A stretch of DNA of 64,000 nucleotides from Xenoacremonium recifei (GCA_012184525.1 WOFQ01000001.1:2480001-2544000); one strand, 5' to 3'. Shown: positions 11,922 to 23,279, numbered from the stretch's first letter. The notes: generated by a model not told the origin, from the sequence alone. A program made the numbers and translations.

Positions 11922-13707
11922 ATGATCCTGAGGAACGTTGCCGTGCGGCATGGTAGGTCAATTGGTGTCTCTTGATACCATTTCAGCATACTGACATATA
12001 CAGGCCGCCGCACGCTGGCAACTCCCGTGTCAAGGTGTCTTTTGCGACAGCTCTCGACCGAAAGCGCAACACCAACCCTCGACAACAAGTCTCAGTTGCC
12101 CGTGAGCGCACTCTCAACAGGTCAAGCTGCTACCTCGGAAGGAAAGCGTCCCTCGAACCCGAAGAAAACACCGCGATCCACACAAAGCGATACTCCCTCC
12201 CTAGGGACAGACTCGGCACACCAACATAAAGGTGTTGCTTGGACGACTCCTCATACGACGGTCAACTCCGCAACCCCCGTTAGTCCAGCTCAGCAATATG
12301 CCGAATTCAAGCGCATTCAGAAAAACACCAGGAGTCTTGGCTCAAAGCTCGAGAAGCGATATATCCCGACCGAGCTCGTCACGAACCCTCCCGGTCCAGA
12401 GGATGTGACCCTCGAGCTGTTGATGGCCTCACAAACCCACATTGGACACAGCACTTCGCTTTGGAACCCAGCGAACTCTCGTTACATCCACGGAGTGCGA
12501 CAAGGAATTCATATCATCTCTCTAGAAACCACCGCTGCGCATCTCAGACGAGCGGCTCGCGTGGTGGAAGAGGTGTCTTACAATGGAGGCTTGATCTTGT
12601 TCGTGGGTAACCGAAAGGGACAGATGGAAATTGTCACAAAGGCTGCAGAGATGGCCGGTGCGTGCCATCTTTTTACCAGATGGACCCCTGGAGGCATCAC
12701 CAACCGCGACGCGATCCTTCAATTCCAAAGCGTCAAGGTCGTGAATCACTTGGACGAGGAATTGGAGGGTTTCCAGAAGTTCAAGGGTGAAACTCGACCT
12801 TTGATGCCCGACCTAGTGGTTTGCCTGAACCCGCTCGAGAACTTCGTCTTGCTGGCTGAGTGCGGTCACAAGAGCATCCCTACAATTGGTGTCATTGATA
12901 CTAATGCGGACCCCTCTTGGGTGACCTATACCATTCCTGCCAACGACGACAGGTATGATTTCCCCTTTTGCTACTTATTGCTCCATTAGAATTCTCGCCC
13001 TGCTCAGAAGCTAACATTTTATACTCAGTCTCCGAGCCATGGCCGTTGTTGCTGGTGTCCTTGGCAGAGCTGGTGAAAGGGGCTACAAGCGGCGGTTACA
13101 AGATGCCAAGAATGGTACTGTCACCTGGCAGAACCCTCCTGAAATCACTCGATTCATGCAACGAGAGATCCAAGCAGCCTTCGAAGAGAGGAAGGAAGTG
13201 ATGGGTAAGCTCCAGACGAACGTCGAGGGGTTCACCGAAGAAGAGAAGGAGCTGTTGCGTTCACAGCTGAAGGCCAAGGAGCTCGACGTGACTGAGGATG
13301 AGATGTTGGATTTGATGGGTGAGGCAGCTCTGGGCGAAGCCAAGGAGGCGGTCCTGAAGACTGAGGGGTTGAGCTCATCTCTCAGCTCTACCCTGGCGCA
13401 CATTGAAGACCAAATGACGACTCTGGGAGCTCAAGCTGAGGCGATTGAGTCGCAGATCAAGTCTTCGTCGCAGTCTGATGAAGCCAAGTCATCTCTCACC
13501 TCTACGCTGACTCATATTGAGGAGCAATTAGCGAGTCTCAAGGCGGAAGCCCAAGCGGCAGAGGTAGTGGTCAAGGCTTCAGTGGAAGCTTCCAAACCGG
13601 CTTCAACCGTCGGCTCTTCTCTCAGCCACATTGAGGAACAGCTGGCGAGCCTCAAAACACAAGCTCAGGCGGTTGAGATGGCAGTGAAGGGTTCTCAGGA
13701 GAAGTAA
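11922..13707 (+). CDS. MRP4: Mitochondrial small-subunit ribosomal protein uS2m (MRP4), 552 aa
   Basis: Three exons: 11922-11952, 12004-12952 and 13029-13707. The short first exon supplies the ATG and an Arg-rich N-terminus (MILRNVAVRHGRRTLATP) typical of a mitochondrial targeting peptide. The S2 domain spans about residues 143-370 with family hallmarks ASQTHIGHSTSLWNP, LFVGNRKG, FTRWTPGGITN, PTIGVIDTNADP and, across the second intron, NDDSLRAM. It is part of the mitoribosome small subunit. At 552 residues it is far longer than bacterial S2 (about 240) and longer than yeast Mrp4 (about 394). The excess is an N-terminal spacer of about 140 residues and a long helical C-terminal extension with an internal triplication (see the repeat entry). 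The next gene is on the same strand but separately promoted. Confidence 0.92.
13375..13704 (+). repeat. Three imperfect ~35-40-residue coding repeats in the uS2m tail
   Basis: The C-terminus of uS2m carries three copies of a helical unit. Their cores are STLAHIEDQMTTLGAQAEAI, STLTHIEEQLASLKAEAQAA and SSLSHIEEQLASLKTQAQAV, each followed by a short Lys/Ser spacer (about residues 442-552). Copies 2 and 3 are almost identical over HIEEQLASLK, which suggests recent duplication. Hydrophobic spacing fits a coiled coil. Confidence 0.85.
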
Positions 13708-14437
13708 AGCATGCGAAGGATGTACAATACCAAAGGACTGTAACATAGATCAAAATATGTAGGAAAGATGTAAGATGGTATGGCCAAATTTATTCTGAAA
13801 AAAAAAAAAAAAACCAAAGAACAATCTAATGGGATGCCGTATACATTGCATAGATACGGAGAGCTCCGAATAATACTCCTCCAGGGAGACTCATAACCAC
13901 GGTGCGGGGAAACGATTTTCCATTACCTCGGAGGTCTTGTTGGGCAGACTAAGGGCGGGCTGTAAATTTCGCCCTGCGCATTTCCCCTCACCCAGCAGAA
14001 CTTCTCACGACGAACATTTCAGCACAGCACTGCACAACAGCCCCCGCCAACAGCAACCTTGTGCATGCTCGTCATAGAGCTTAGAGGTACAATTGCCAAG
14101 TACCTGCGCACATCCATTTCCACACTGCAGTGCGGGCCGGAGTGTCCCGTCGAACTTTGTCAGGGAACAATCAAATTGTCAGAAGGAGTCAGTACACCCT
14201 TTTTCCCGCGCAACTACCCCGCCATGGAGGAACCCTTTAATATTGTCTACGGGTTGTCCGGTAGCGGCCAGCGCGGATGCAAGGCTCTTAATACAATGCG
14301 TGCTTTACAATAGCCATCATGTTGCTGATTGCCTTGTGAATAGGGCAGACTCACTTTCTGTTGAACGAATTGCTTATCGGCACGGTTCCTGATCCCTGAA
14401 CCGGTCTAGTCGCTCGCTGCACGACATAACTGTCAAT
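13708..14437. other. Intergenic with a 16-nt A run; leader of the SPT10-like gene
   Basis: It holds the MRP4 3' flank with a homopolymer of 16 A at 13798-13813, then about 500 bases of pyrimidine-rich promoter and leader of the next plus-strand gene. Two overlapping small frames (14059-14313, 14093-14392) have no recognisable features and were not called. Confidence 0.4.
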
Positions 14438-16072
14438 ATGCCGGCCATCTTGGACGATCCGGCAAGCCCCACTATTCACCGGGTTTCGGGGGCTCCACCG
14501 TATCCGGACCCGAACAAGCCCGGCTTTCCGGCCGACATCGTGCCCCGACAGGTCACGCTCCGGGATCGCCAGACCATTGCCACGATTATCCCGTTCGCTT
14601 CCCGCTTCCAGGTCCCGGCCTCGCTGCTCGGCTACCTCTGTGACCAGCTGAACAAGGAAATCGAGGGCGGAGACACCTACCCCATGATGGAGCCCTTTGA
14701 CGTAGAAGCGTTCTCAACTTACTGGTTCCAGAACTTCGGCGCCATCATGCTCCTGGGCAACGTTGAGCGTGCTGAGGATGTTATCGAGGGTAAGGACTGG
14801 GCTCGGGAGTGCCTCGGAAGTTTCTACATCAAGCCCAACTACCCGGGCCGCAGCAGCCACGTGTGCAACGCCGGCTTCTTGGTGACGGACGCCTCCCGCA
14901 ACCGTGGCGTCGGCCGCCTCATGGGCGAGGCGTACCTAGACTGGGCGCCGCGCCTCGGCTACACGTACAGCGTCTTCAACCTGGTATACGAGACCAACGT
15001 TGCATCGTGCAAGATTTGGGACGCCCTGGGCTTCAAACGCATCGGCCGCGTCAAGGGCTGCGGCAACCTCCGCAGCTACCCCGGCCAGCTTATCGACGCC
15101 ATCATATACGGCCGCGACCTGGCGCCCGGCGAAAGCGAGGAACTCGTGAGTGAAGAGCGTTTCGACAAGATCAAGTTTTACTTGAAATACGGCAAATACC
15201 CAAATGGCGCTGACCGGGCCGAGAAAAGCAGGCTCCGCAGCGCGGCGACACACTATAAGCTGCTCGAAGACGACAAGCTCATGCTCAAGGACAAGGAGGT
15301 TATCAGCGACCCGGCTCGTCAGTTCGAAATTGCCCGCAACGTGCACGTCCAGCAACACGGAGGTATTAACAAAACCACCGCCACCATTGCCGAGAAGTAC
15401 CATTGGAGCCGCATAAAGGAGACTGTCAGTGATGTTATCCGCAGCTGCGTCGAGTGCAAAGAGTTGGGGAAGACGCCCAATCCTGGGGGCACAAGGAAGG
15501 GGAGTGCGGCTGCGGCGAATAACGTGAGGGGAGATCACCATCACGCGGCGTCGGGGGCGGCAGGAAGAGTTTTGGCGCTGCAGAATCACTCTCAGAGCAT
15601 GATGGCAACTCTATCACAACCAAGCCCAACTCAAACTCCTAGTCCCTATGCCAATCCAGTCGACATCTCCGTTATCCAACCCTCCCAAACCCTGCAAAGC
15701 ACCCCGATCGATCAAACACTTCACCACCACCAATCACATCTCGACACCCATCACACGCATCATCACAACCCAATGCTACAAGACCCGTCATCCCATCACG
15801 ACTCCAGCGTCTACCAACCCATCGACCCTCAAATCATCAACCAATCTTCCCCGCATGACGATATACCGTTTGATTCATACCACTCGCCGGCGGACTTCCA
15901 GGCTCTCTTGAATGCGACGGAGGATGTGCCGGGGGAGAGCGACACGGTTGATAGGGATCTGGAAATGCTGATTGAGCACCAAGATGATGACGTGGATGTG
16001 ACGATGGGACAGGATGGTCGAGGCCTTGATTCAAAAGATTATGAGGTGGCTTTTGATGGAACGACAGGTTGA
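14438..16072 (+). CDS. SPT10: SPT10-like protein: GNAT acetyltransferase plus integrase-type H2C2 zinc finger, 544 aa
   Basis: A single exon. Residues about 35-225 form a GNAT domain, with an acetyl-CoA loop RNRGVGRLM at 154-162 and the following GYTYSVFNLVYETN and CKIWDALGFKRIG. Residues about 290-342 form a His2Cys2 zinc finger of the retroviral-integrase N-terminal type: H303, H307, C337, C340, spaced HX3H-X29-CX2C, with HGGINKTTATIAEKYHW between. This combination is the architecture of yeast Spt10, which uses the integrase-like finger to bind histone-gene upstream elements and acts in histone H3 K56-linked transcription. The last 200 residues are low-complexity, His/Gln/Pro-rich (HHHQSHLDTHHTHHH) and then acidic. 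A role in histone gene expression is inferred from yeast; target sites here are unknown. No retroelement core (DDE) is present nearby. Confidence 0.82.
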   Translation: MPAILDDPASPTIHRVSGAPPYPDPNKPGFPADIVPRQVTLRDRQTIATIIPFASRFQVPASLLGYLCDQLNKEIEGGDTYPMMEPFDVEAFSTYWFQNFGAIMLLGNVERAEDVIEGKDWARECLGSFYIKPNYPGRSSHVCNAGFLVTDASRNRGVGRLMGEAYLDWAPRLGYTYSVFNLVYETNVASCKIWDALGFKRIGRVKGCGNLRSYPGQLIDAIIYGRDLAPGESEELVSEERFDKIKFYLKYGKYPNGADRAEKSRLRSAATHYKLLEDDKLMLKDKEVISDPARQFEIARNVHVQQHGGINKTTATIAEKYHWSRIKETVSDVIRSCVECKELGKTPNPGGTRKGSAAAANNVRGDHHHAASGAAGRVLALQNHSQSMMATLSQPSPTQTPSPYANPVDISVIQPSQTLQSTPIDQTLHHHQSHLDTHHTHHHNPMLQDPSSHHDSSVYQPIDPQIINQSSPHDDIPFDSYHSPADFQALLNATEDVPGESDTVDRDLEMLIEHQDDDVDVTMGQDGRGLDSKDYEVAFDGTTG

Positions 16073-16338
16073 CGGATGACAGGTCTCAGAATCTTTCAGA
16101 ACTGTTTGTTTAAAGCGAGCGTGTACTTCATTGGGATCGGCCCTTGTCCTTGGGAATAGCTTAGTTGTCTAGTTTATTACAGACGAATTATTTAATCTCC
16201 TGTAAAGACGTAGCCTTTTCGGTTGATGGTCAACCAGTGATATGTTATGTTTTAACAAGGTTTGATCGAACCAAGTCTTACGTGTCATACAGATACTCCC
16301 AAATCTCCGCTTCATAACCAGGCCTCTATTTTTTTTAT

Positions 16339-18189
16339 TTACCTCCGAGGCATGCCCCGTCCTCTTCCCCTCAACGCTCGCTGGGCAGCGCCAGGAGGGA
16401 GCTGGCCAGGAGCCTGCGGTTTCGCGCTCTCCTCGTTCTGGATCGTCTCGTCGACGCTCAGGATCAGACAGCTGGCCTCTGTCGCAGCCTGAAGGGCGTT
16501 GATCTTGACCAGAGCAGGCTCCCACACGAAAAGTTCCATCATGTCCGAGACGCCCTCCGTCTGGAAGTCGACGCCTGCCCAAGTCCGGCCTCTTCGGTGC
16601 TCTACTCGAAGCTGGTTGAGGATGTCGGTGGCGTCGAAGCCGGCGTTGTCGCAAAGCTGGCGGGGGATGATCTCCAGAGCCTTGGCGAATGACTTGATAA
16701 TGGTCTGTTGCTTGTGGGTGATGCTCTTGTCGGCAAATCTGTGCAAGTAGGCCGACACCTCCATCTCACAAGCGCCACCACCACCGACGATGAGGTGGTT
16801 CTTGATGGCTCGCTTGACAATCATGATGGCATCGTGAAGAGATCGCTCAACCTCGGCGATGAACTGCTCAGCACCGCCACGGAGCACCAAAGTGCAAGTC
16901 TTGGCCTCGGGGCAGTCCTCAAAGAAGTTGAATCGCTCTCCACCAATCTGGCGCTCCTCAAACTTGCCGCAAGTTCCAAGATGGTCATCAAGGATATCAG
17001 AGCAAGTCGACTGGACAACGGCACCAGTAGCTTGCACCACACGCTCCATATCTTCTGCGGCAACCCGGCCCGCGCAGAAGACGTCGCGGTCAGCGAAGAA
17101 CTGTGTCGCCAGATCACCAATGGGCAGCTTGCTGAGCACGACCTTGGCGCCCGTCTTGTAGACAGCCTCGAGCTTCTTGTAGATAATTTGCCACTCCGCA
17201 TCAACGATGGCCTGGTATTCTGAAACCTCTTCGACTCGAACCTCAGCGTTGTCCTTCTCGGCCTTCAACTCCAGCTCGACGTTTAAGCAGACAATTTTGG
17301 GGTTGTTGAAAGACTTGGGTTGTTGCTCAAATCCGGCATACGAGAATGTCTTCTTGAAGGCAACGCCGTTGACAAAGAGAGAGTCCGTCAAAGAGCCACC
17401 AGGAATCTTCTTGATACCGATCAACTTCTCATTGAGGTCGTCTTGATCGAGGGACAGCACAGCATCAACAACCACTAAAATATGTGTCAGCTAATAACTC
17501 CGTCTTGCGTGAATAACACGTACTCTTAGTGAAGAAGGGCGAATTCCGCTTGATCAACTTGCTGTTCATGGCAGTTGCGGCCAACTTGGCCAGAGTCTCG
17601 CGCCGGTTGCCCTCGTTCGTGCTGACGGCGATCTCCTTGATCTTGTTCACGGCAAGCTGGGATGCTCGTCGCAGGCCCTTGATGATGACTTGCGAGCTCA
17701 CGCCCTGCTCGACATGCTCCTTGACCTCCTTCAATATCTCACCAGCGAGGACAACGACTGACGTGGTGCCATCACCAACTTCGGCGTCTTGCGATCGGGC
17801 AATGTCGACGAGGATTCGGGCAGCGGGATGGACAATATCCAGGAGCTATTCCATGTCAGTCTTCTCCTGCACCATGGGATTACGGGGTAATCACCTTCAT
17901 GACGGTTGCGCCATCGTTAGTAATAGTCTGCCGCCCATTCTCATCCACCATCAACAGGTCACCGCCATAGGGGCCGAGCGTAGACTTAATGGTAGCCTGA
18001 ACAGCCAGACACGCGTTGATGTTGGAGACGATCTGCCCTTTGCCCTGAGAAGTATCGGTCCCTGCGGAAATGCTGCTGTCAGTGAGGTGCTCGCGGGTTG
18101 GATATTGGGGATTAGGCGACGGCGGTGCGGTGGGGTAGCGGACCTTCTTTGAGGACGATGATGGTCGGAGTTTGGCCTCCGAACGACAT
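16339..18189 (-). CDS. CCT7: T-complex protein 1 subunit eta (CCT7), 556 aa
   Basis: Four exons: 18189-18144, 18061-17895, 17845-17524 and 17474-16339. The total of 556 residues is the normal length for the family. It is a group II chaperonin subunit: VLKEGTDTSQG near the N-terminus, NDGATVMK and DAEVGDGTTS for ATP binding, KLPIGDLATQFFADRD, the apical QIGGERFNFFEDCPEAKT, the eta-type ERSLHDAIMIVKRAI and LEIIPRQLCDNAGFDAT, and a Gly/Arg-rich C-terminal tail (RGRGRGMPRR). It acts in the cytosolic CCT/TRiC ring that folds actin and tubulin. The first intron has an unusual donor, GTCCGC, which is forced by the protein match (KEG across the junction). It is transcribed convergently with the SPT10-like gene, 266 bp apart. 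Confidence 0.95.
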
Positions 18190-18760
18190 TTTGGCGCAGT
18201 GTAGGAGTCTCTCGCGCCGGGGATGTTCGATCGGTGAGCGCAGACGGGGTTTCTCGGCTCGTGGAGGGGGTTCCAGGAGGCAGTCGTCGTCGTTTTGGAT
18301 GTCGAAGCTGTCAAGCTACCAAAAAAATGTGGCAGCCTTTCGTTCTCATGGGGGCTGCCCCCCCATCGTGCACGGGCCACATTTCATCCCTTGGGCGTGG
18401 TTGTCGGTCAGGGGCTTTCGAGGGGCAAGAAGCTCCACTCCACTCTCCAAGAAACGTCCAGGCGGCAGCCTCACGTGGGAGCTTCCAGCACATTCAACGT
18501 CGAGAATCACTGCCAGGATTTGCGTCTGAGCATGATTTTATTATTTCCTTACGCCAAAATCCAAATCTTCGCGTTTCCAAGTTGATATCTCAATGTCCTC
18601 AGTGGCCCGCATATTTGAAAGGAAGGCGGAGGTCACCATCGCTCCTTCTCGTTCGAGTATAAACCCCCCCCTTGATTTCGGCTTCTCGTGAGAAAACTTC
18701 ATCTCCCTCTGTCATTGTCCTCACTGAGAGCAAAACTCTTGATTCCCGTCTGGTCTAACA
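18190..18760. other. Intergenic: CCT7 promoter/leader and ankyrin-gene 3' flank
   Basis: Between two minus-strand genes. Small plus-strand frames through 18125-18662 are reverse shadows or leader DNA without recognisable content. Confidence 0.4.
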
Positions 18761-19350
18761 TCACCGCGGCGCCGTCGTACTTCCTTGTCCTTTGCCGGGA
18801 GCAGCTTCGAATTTGGCCTTCCATATGTCCTCCTGATTGAACATGGTGATGCATTGCATGGCACTTGGTTGGCCATAGTCTGGATCTGCGCCCCCCTCAA
18901 GCAATGCCTGGCACAATTGTCAGAGACCATCATCTAATGGAATGGCAAACCCTACATCTATCACGGCGTCCTCTTTCTTGAACACTGCGCCAGCCAGAGG
19001 ACTCTGACCCCTGTCGTTAAGACGGTTCGGATCCGCACCGTGTTGAACAAGTAGCTTGACCAATTCATCATGTCCATGATATGCTGCCAGCATGAGCTGC
19101 GAATGGTAATCAGTTACAAGGGTGTTCGTGCTTTGGATATGTCCTCTAGGAGACGTACCAGAGTATCCCCCTTCTCGTTCATCATATTTGGAGGCAGCCC
19201 AGCGGGGAGAGCCTGTTGGAAAACATCCACCTCACCTCGCCTGGCGGAATCAAACATGCGACCAGCAAAGGCAATGGCCTCGGGAGTAAGAGAACTCGCT
19301 CCTGGTGGCCTATCTTCCGGGCCAGTGGCCGTAGAAGTTGAAGCATCCAT
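18761..19350 (-). CDS. Small ankyrin-repeat protein, 159 aa
   Basis: Three exons: 19350-19159, 19096-18956 and 18907-18761, all in phase 0, with donors GTACGT and GTAGGG. After a short Ser/Thr/Pro-rich start come ankyrin helices: FAGRMFDSARRGEVDVFQQA, NMMNEKGDTLLMLAAYHGH, LVKLLVQHGADPNRLNDRG and ALLEGGADPDYGQPSAMQC, about three and a half repeats, followed by a C-terminal helix (EDIWKAKFEAAPG). Small soluble ankyrin proteins like this are widespread in fungi and presumably act as protein-binding adaptors; no partner is suggested by the context. Confidence 0.85.
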
Positions 19351-20166
19351 CGTCGGTCTGAGAACGGTACGGTGGGGTTCAGACAAGGACCAGAAACCTT
19401 GAGATCCGGAAGAAATGAGGAACGACGATTGGCAGTAATACCCGAATAGTACCCAGCGATTGTTTCTGACTGTGATAATACCAGGTAGGTGGCTTTGGAG
19501 CATTAACTTGCGGTTGGTCGTCGAGCCTGTGAATGATGACGTGCAAATGTCGAAATGTTCTGGACCACAGCCAATGAGGGGCAGGCTGCAATCGGACGCC
19601 GGTTTGGCGGGGCGATCTGTGTGGCTTCGAGGGTCCAATTCCATCCCACGCCTCCAAAGACCCTGGATTCGACAACAGAAATTCTTATCTGATTCCATTT
19701 TGTTCTCCTCTGAATTTACTTAGAGTCACCTTAGTTTGGGCATTTGTGTTCAAGTTTGAAATCTTTATTGTGTTGCGACATAGCAATCAAGGCCAAGTAG
19801 AAAACAAATTGATATACGAGAAGAAAAAGGTCCATCCGTCGCAATCTTACATTCGATCCAATCCATCAGTACTTCACCCGGAAGCGCGTCGTCAGTGGTC
19901 CACACATTGAAAAGACAAATTTAGAGAAAAAAACACAATCAGTCCTGCCGAGAGCGATAGTCCATCATAATTCATAAGCATTGTCTCCTTCCATCCATTC
20001 GTCATCGTACAATCTCGTTGAAGCGTGTGCCGGTCCAGCAGCTCGAAAGTAGCGTGTTCGTGATACTTAAGTCCATTCTATCCTGCCTCTCAGCATATAG
20101 CGTGAACTCAGATCTTCAGAACGTACTCTTGAGATTCGGATGAGCCTCCTCCAGTCTCAGGAATAC

Positions 20167-20298
20167 TCAGGGCTTATGGAAGTTTGTGGTGCCATCACCT
20201 TCACTAGTATCCGGTTCCGTGGGAACCGGAGGATCCGGTTTTGGCGTCTCGGGGCGATGGGTATCAACCCTGGGCATCGAATCGTCGCGCAGATCCAT
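20167..20298 (-). CDS. Possible short ORF or exon, 43 codons, unknown
   Basis: From the ATG at 20298 the frame reads a Pro/Asp/Thr-rich hydrophilic peptide (MDLRDDSMPRVDTHRPETP...) and ends at TGA. A CTTGTAG acceptor lies just before the ATG. About 100 bases upstream on the same strand (about 20532-20394) a second open stretch of similar composition (TEADDNPPSSTHDPSADDP...) ends in TAA. They could be pieces of one small gene, but I could not find a splice pattern that joins them in frame. Not recognised; it may be noncoding. Confidence 0.2.
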   Translation of the reverse strand: MDLRDDSMPRVDTHRPETPKPDPPVPTEPDTSEGDGTTNFHKP

Positions 20299-23242
20299 GG
20301 CTACAAGGGTCGTGAAGACTTATTATAATAGCGCCAGGCTGTAGTGAAGAAAGGAAATACTCTGGCGTCCATCTCGCTGCCGCGCCAACTGTTTTAAGGC
20401 GTGGAGGGGTTGGTTACGTCAGGGCCGTGGGTGAGTCTGGACTGCTCGACAGCGTTGACTTGAGCGACGGAGGGATCATCTGCCGAAGGATCGTGGGTGC
20501 TGGAGGGAGGATTATCGTCTGCTTCAGTAGCTAATCAGGTGATTCTTGGGCCGAGGCATCATGACAGCACAATGCGACTGTGCGTTGTATGCGTGCTATC
20601 AGGGTGTTTATCTCTCGGTATAAAGGAATAGGAAGGTCAACCAGCCGAGATAGAGGCATAGGTACGCCGAGATGGCTATAGTTTTGCCCATATATCTCTT
20701 GTCCCTGCGAAAAGTGCTGATTTTCAGGGAAGTTACCCATTATCGAGCGATGAATCGTCATCTGCGTCAAGGGAAACTTGCTATAACAACGGAACAACCC
20801 CGTGATACCTGTAGCCTTGGGAAGATGAGCAGTGTCACAAGCATCCCATACAACGTGTTTAGTTGGTGTTGGTCTTGATCTTCGATAGCCCACTACACCA
20901 GGTATTTTGCCCTGCAAAAGGGTAGGCAACAGTCACTTCCACGTATACTTAAAACACCCGGTCTGCGTTGCCAAGTCGGAATCGAGCACATCGTTGCCGT
21001 GCGCAATGCCTTGCAGCTAGCCTGTTCAGCCTATAATAGCTACCCTAGACATCTGTTGGGAGGCCAGATCGGACACGCAAGAAAACTGGTTGTGCTGAAA
21101 TTAGCTGCAGGAAAGATCGGCATTCTTCAACGGTCGAGGCCCGCTGGTGTCCATAGGGTACTTGTGGCTTATCGAATTGTGCTCACTTCCGCATGTGAGA
21201 AAATTAGCATGGCCGCGTTCGGAAGATGTCGAAGTGTTCCGTCCGCCCAAAGCCAAGCGAGGAGGGGAAGCCATCCGCACAGTGGAGCGATTCTTAGCGC
21301 TCTCCACCCCAGAGGAATGCGATTTTGCAGCTGGATGAACATACGGAGTAACAGACGGAGTCTTCCACCAGGTCTTACGTATTCTGGAGAGAGCTGGGCC
21401 ACGTTTTTTTTTGTTTCGTTGCTCGAAGCTATCCCCATCAAGCTGCATTGAGTCGTATCTAGGCCGGACCGCATTGTTTCGGCCGGTTGCCCACAAGAGG
21501 AACCTTCCCCTTTGGCTCGATGAAGGATCACGACAAGATCATCCATCACTCTCATTCATCACCCTGATCCACGGGCAGCACGGACGTCAGCACTCATGCA
21601 GCAGTGACGCTTGACGGCTGAATTGGCCTCTGGGCCTCGATGGTTCCGCGTTCAGGACAATCAACCTTGTCGTGCTCTGCTCTGTCTGCTCTGCCCTGCC
21701 CCTCCCCGCTTAGACCGGCTCCGAGACACGCGGGAGAGCGGCGTAGCTCGAAGGAGGAGAGTCAAACATCCCGTTGCGTCCGTGGACAGATCGAGATCCA
21801 ATTAGAATGGCGGGTGGAATGGTGAAACCCGCTGCTCTTGTCCCGTTGGTTGCCAGGGCATCGACTCTGCGCAGCGTAGACGGTCACCGCATGGTAGAGT
21901 CTGATGTTGGCATCATGGAAGTTGGCTGAGCAAATGGACGGACGTCACAAACGCGACCCTCCCAGAGCGGGAGCTTGCAGCAGCTGCTGAGCGGGTGGCG
22001 GGGGAGCTCGAGACGGCCTTCGAGAGCTGGAGAGAGCTCCCCGACGCAGCGGGCTCTGGTCGCCGCCCATATCGGTGTTCTCCAGGGAGGTAGGGTGATG
22101 AGCTGTGAGCTGATCTGATGGCGACGATCCTAGCGTAGGTTGAGTCAAGGTTTAGGAACACCCTCGGGGCTGATGGCATCGAGACTAGCAAAGTATCGCA
22201 CCGCCTCTTGCGCGTGGATGGATGTCGCTCCAGACCTCCGGCATCAGATGTTGGAGGGATGCTTCCATTTCCATCGCTGATAGCCGGAGTCCGTAGTGGG
22301 GGCGCCGTGATGCAATGGGGCTGCGATAGCGAGCTACTTGGCCGCGCCTGTCCGCAAGCGGCGGGTGCAAGTAGCGCGCTATCGCCGCGTTGCTGACATG
22401 CCCTGTCCGCGGACGCCAACCGCCGTCCAGCACCGGCGCTAGGGGCCTGCAGGTCACGAAGTACCGTTTCCTCACTCTCTCACCCCGGCCTGTCAAGGCC
22501 CCGACCTGCGAGTCTCGCCCTCTCGCCATACATCGCCTCGTCCGTCGCAGCACACCCATAAGGCCCGACTGCAACAGCCCATCCGCGGCCGGCCAACCAG
22601 ACGCCCTCCCACGGCCCATGCTGCTGCATCGTCGCGGCGCCGGTGCCCGCAAACCGCCCGCAGTGGGCCGGCCATGATGCCCCCCAGCCATGAGCAAAAG
22701 ATCAGACCACCACTCCGGGAGTCCTTCACCACCCACCGTTTTGCTTGGGGATTCGGGCCTCTTCTCTGTCCGGACAGCAGACATTGCTGGGCGATGATGG
22801 TCATTCTTCGCCCTCTACCGGCCCGTCTGGCCTAGGGCTCGCTGGCTGGCTGAGACACTTTCGCTCTCCCCCACGCCACCACGTTCCCACCAGCACGGTG
22901 ACGAGGGCATCGCCGAGATGCACGATACCTCGCCGAGCTTGCCAATGCCATGCCAGTCCCAATGCGCCAATGCTTGCCTCTGCTGATCCGACCCAACGGG
23001 CCGTGACGTGCCTTGCTTCCCAGTGCCCCTCGTATGTACATGTAATGCCTACCCAGGGTTGGGACAGAGTTTACCCCTCCGGACCAGGTACCTCTCACCG
23101 CAAGCGACGCTGCCCAGGTACTCGTTACTCTCACATCTACTTCTCGTTTCTGTTTCTGTCGCTAGTTGCGGCCACTTGGCAACCAACCCAGTCCGGTTGC
23201 TCCGTATAAGAACCTCCTCACAGCCTCAACACCTAATTCCTG

Positions 23243-23279
23243 CCCTTCCTCTTTTCTTTCTTTCTTTCTCTTCTCTCCC
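23243..23279 (+). promoter_or_regulatory. Uninterrupted C/T tract in the phosphoketolase leader
   Basis: A 37-base run of only C and T, 61 bases before the start codon. Pyrimidine tracts of this kind sit next to the transcription start of strongly expressed genes in filamentous fungi. That function is inferred from position only. Confidence 0.4.

Noticed and set aside
14438..16072. Possible retroelement integrase
   Set aside because: Only the H2C2 finger is integrase-like. There is no DDE catalytic core, reverse transcriptase, LTR or target-site duplication, and the GNAT domain points to an SPT10-type cellular gene.
22185..22784. 199-codon minus-strand open frame upstream of phosphoketolase
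   Set aside because: GC-rich DNA with overlapping open frames on both strands, Arg/Gly/Pro-rich random-looking translation, no motif and no splice context.
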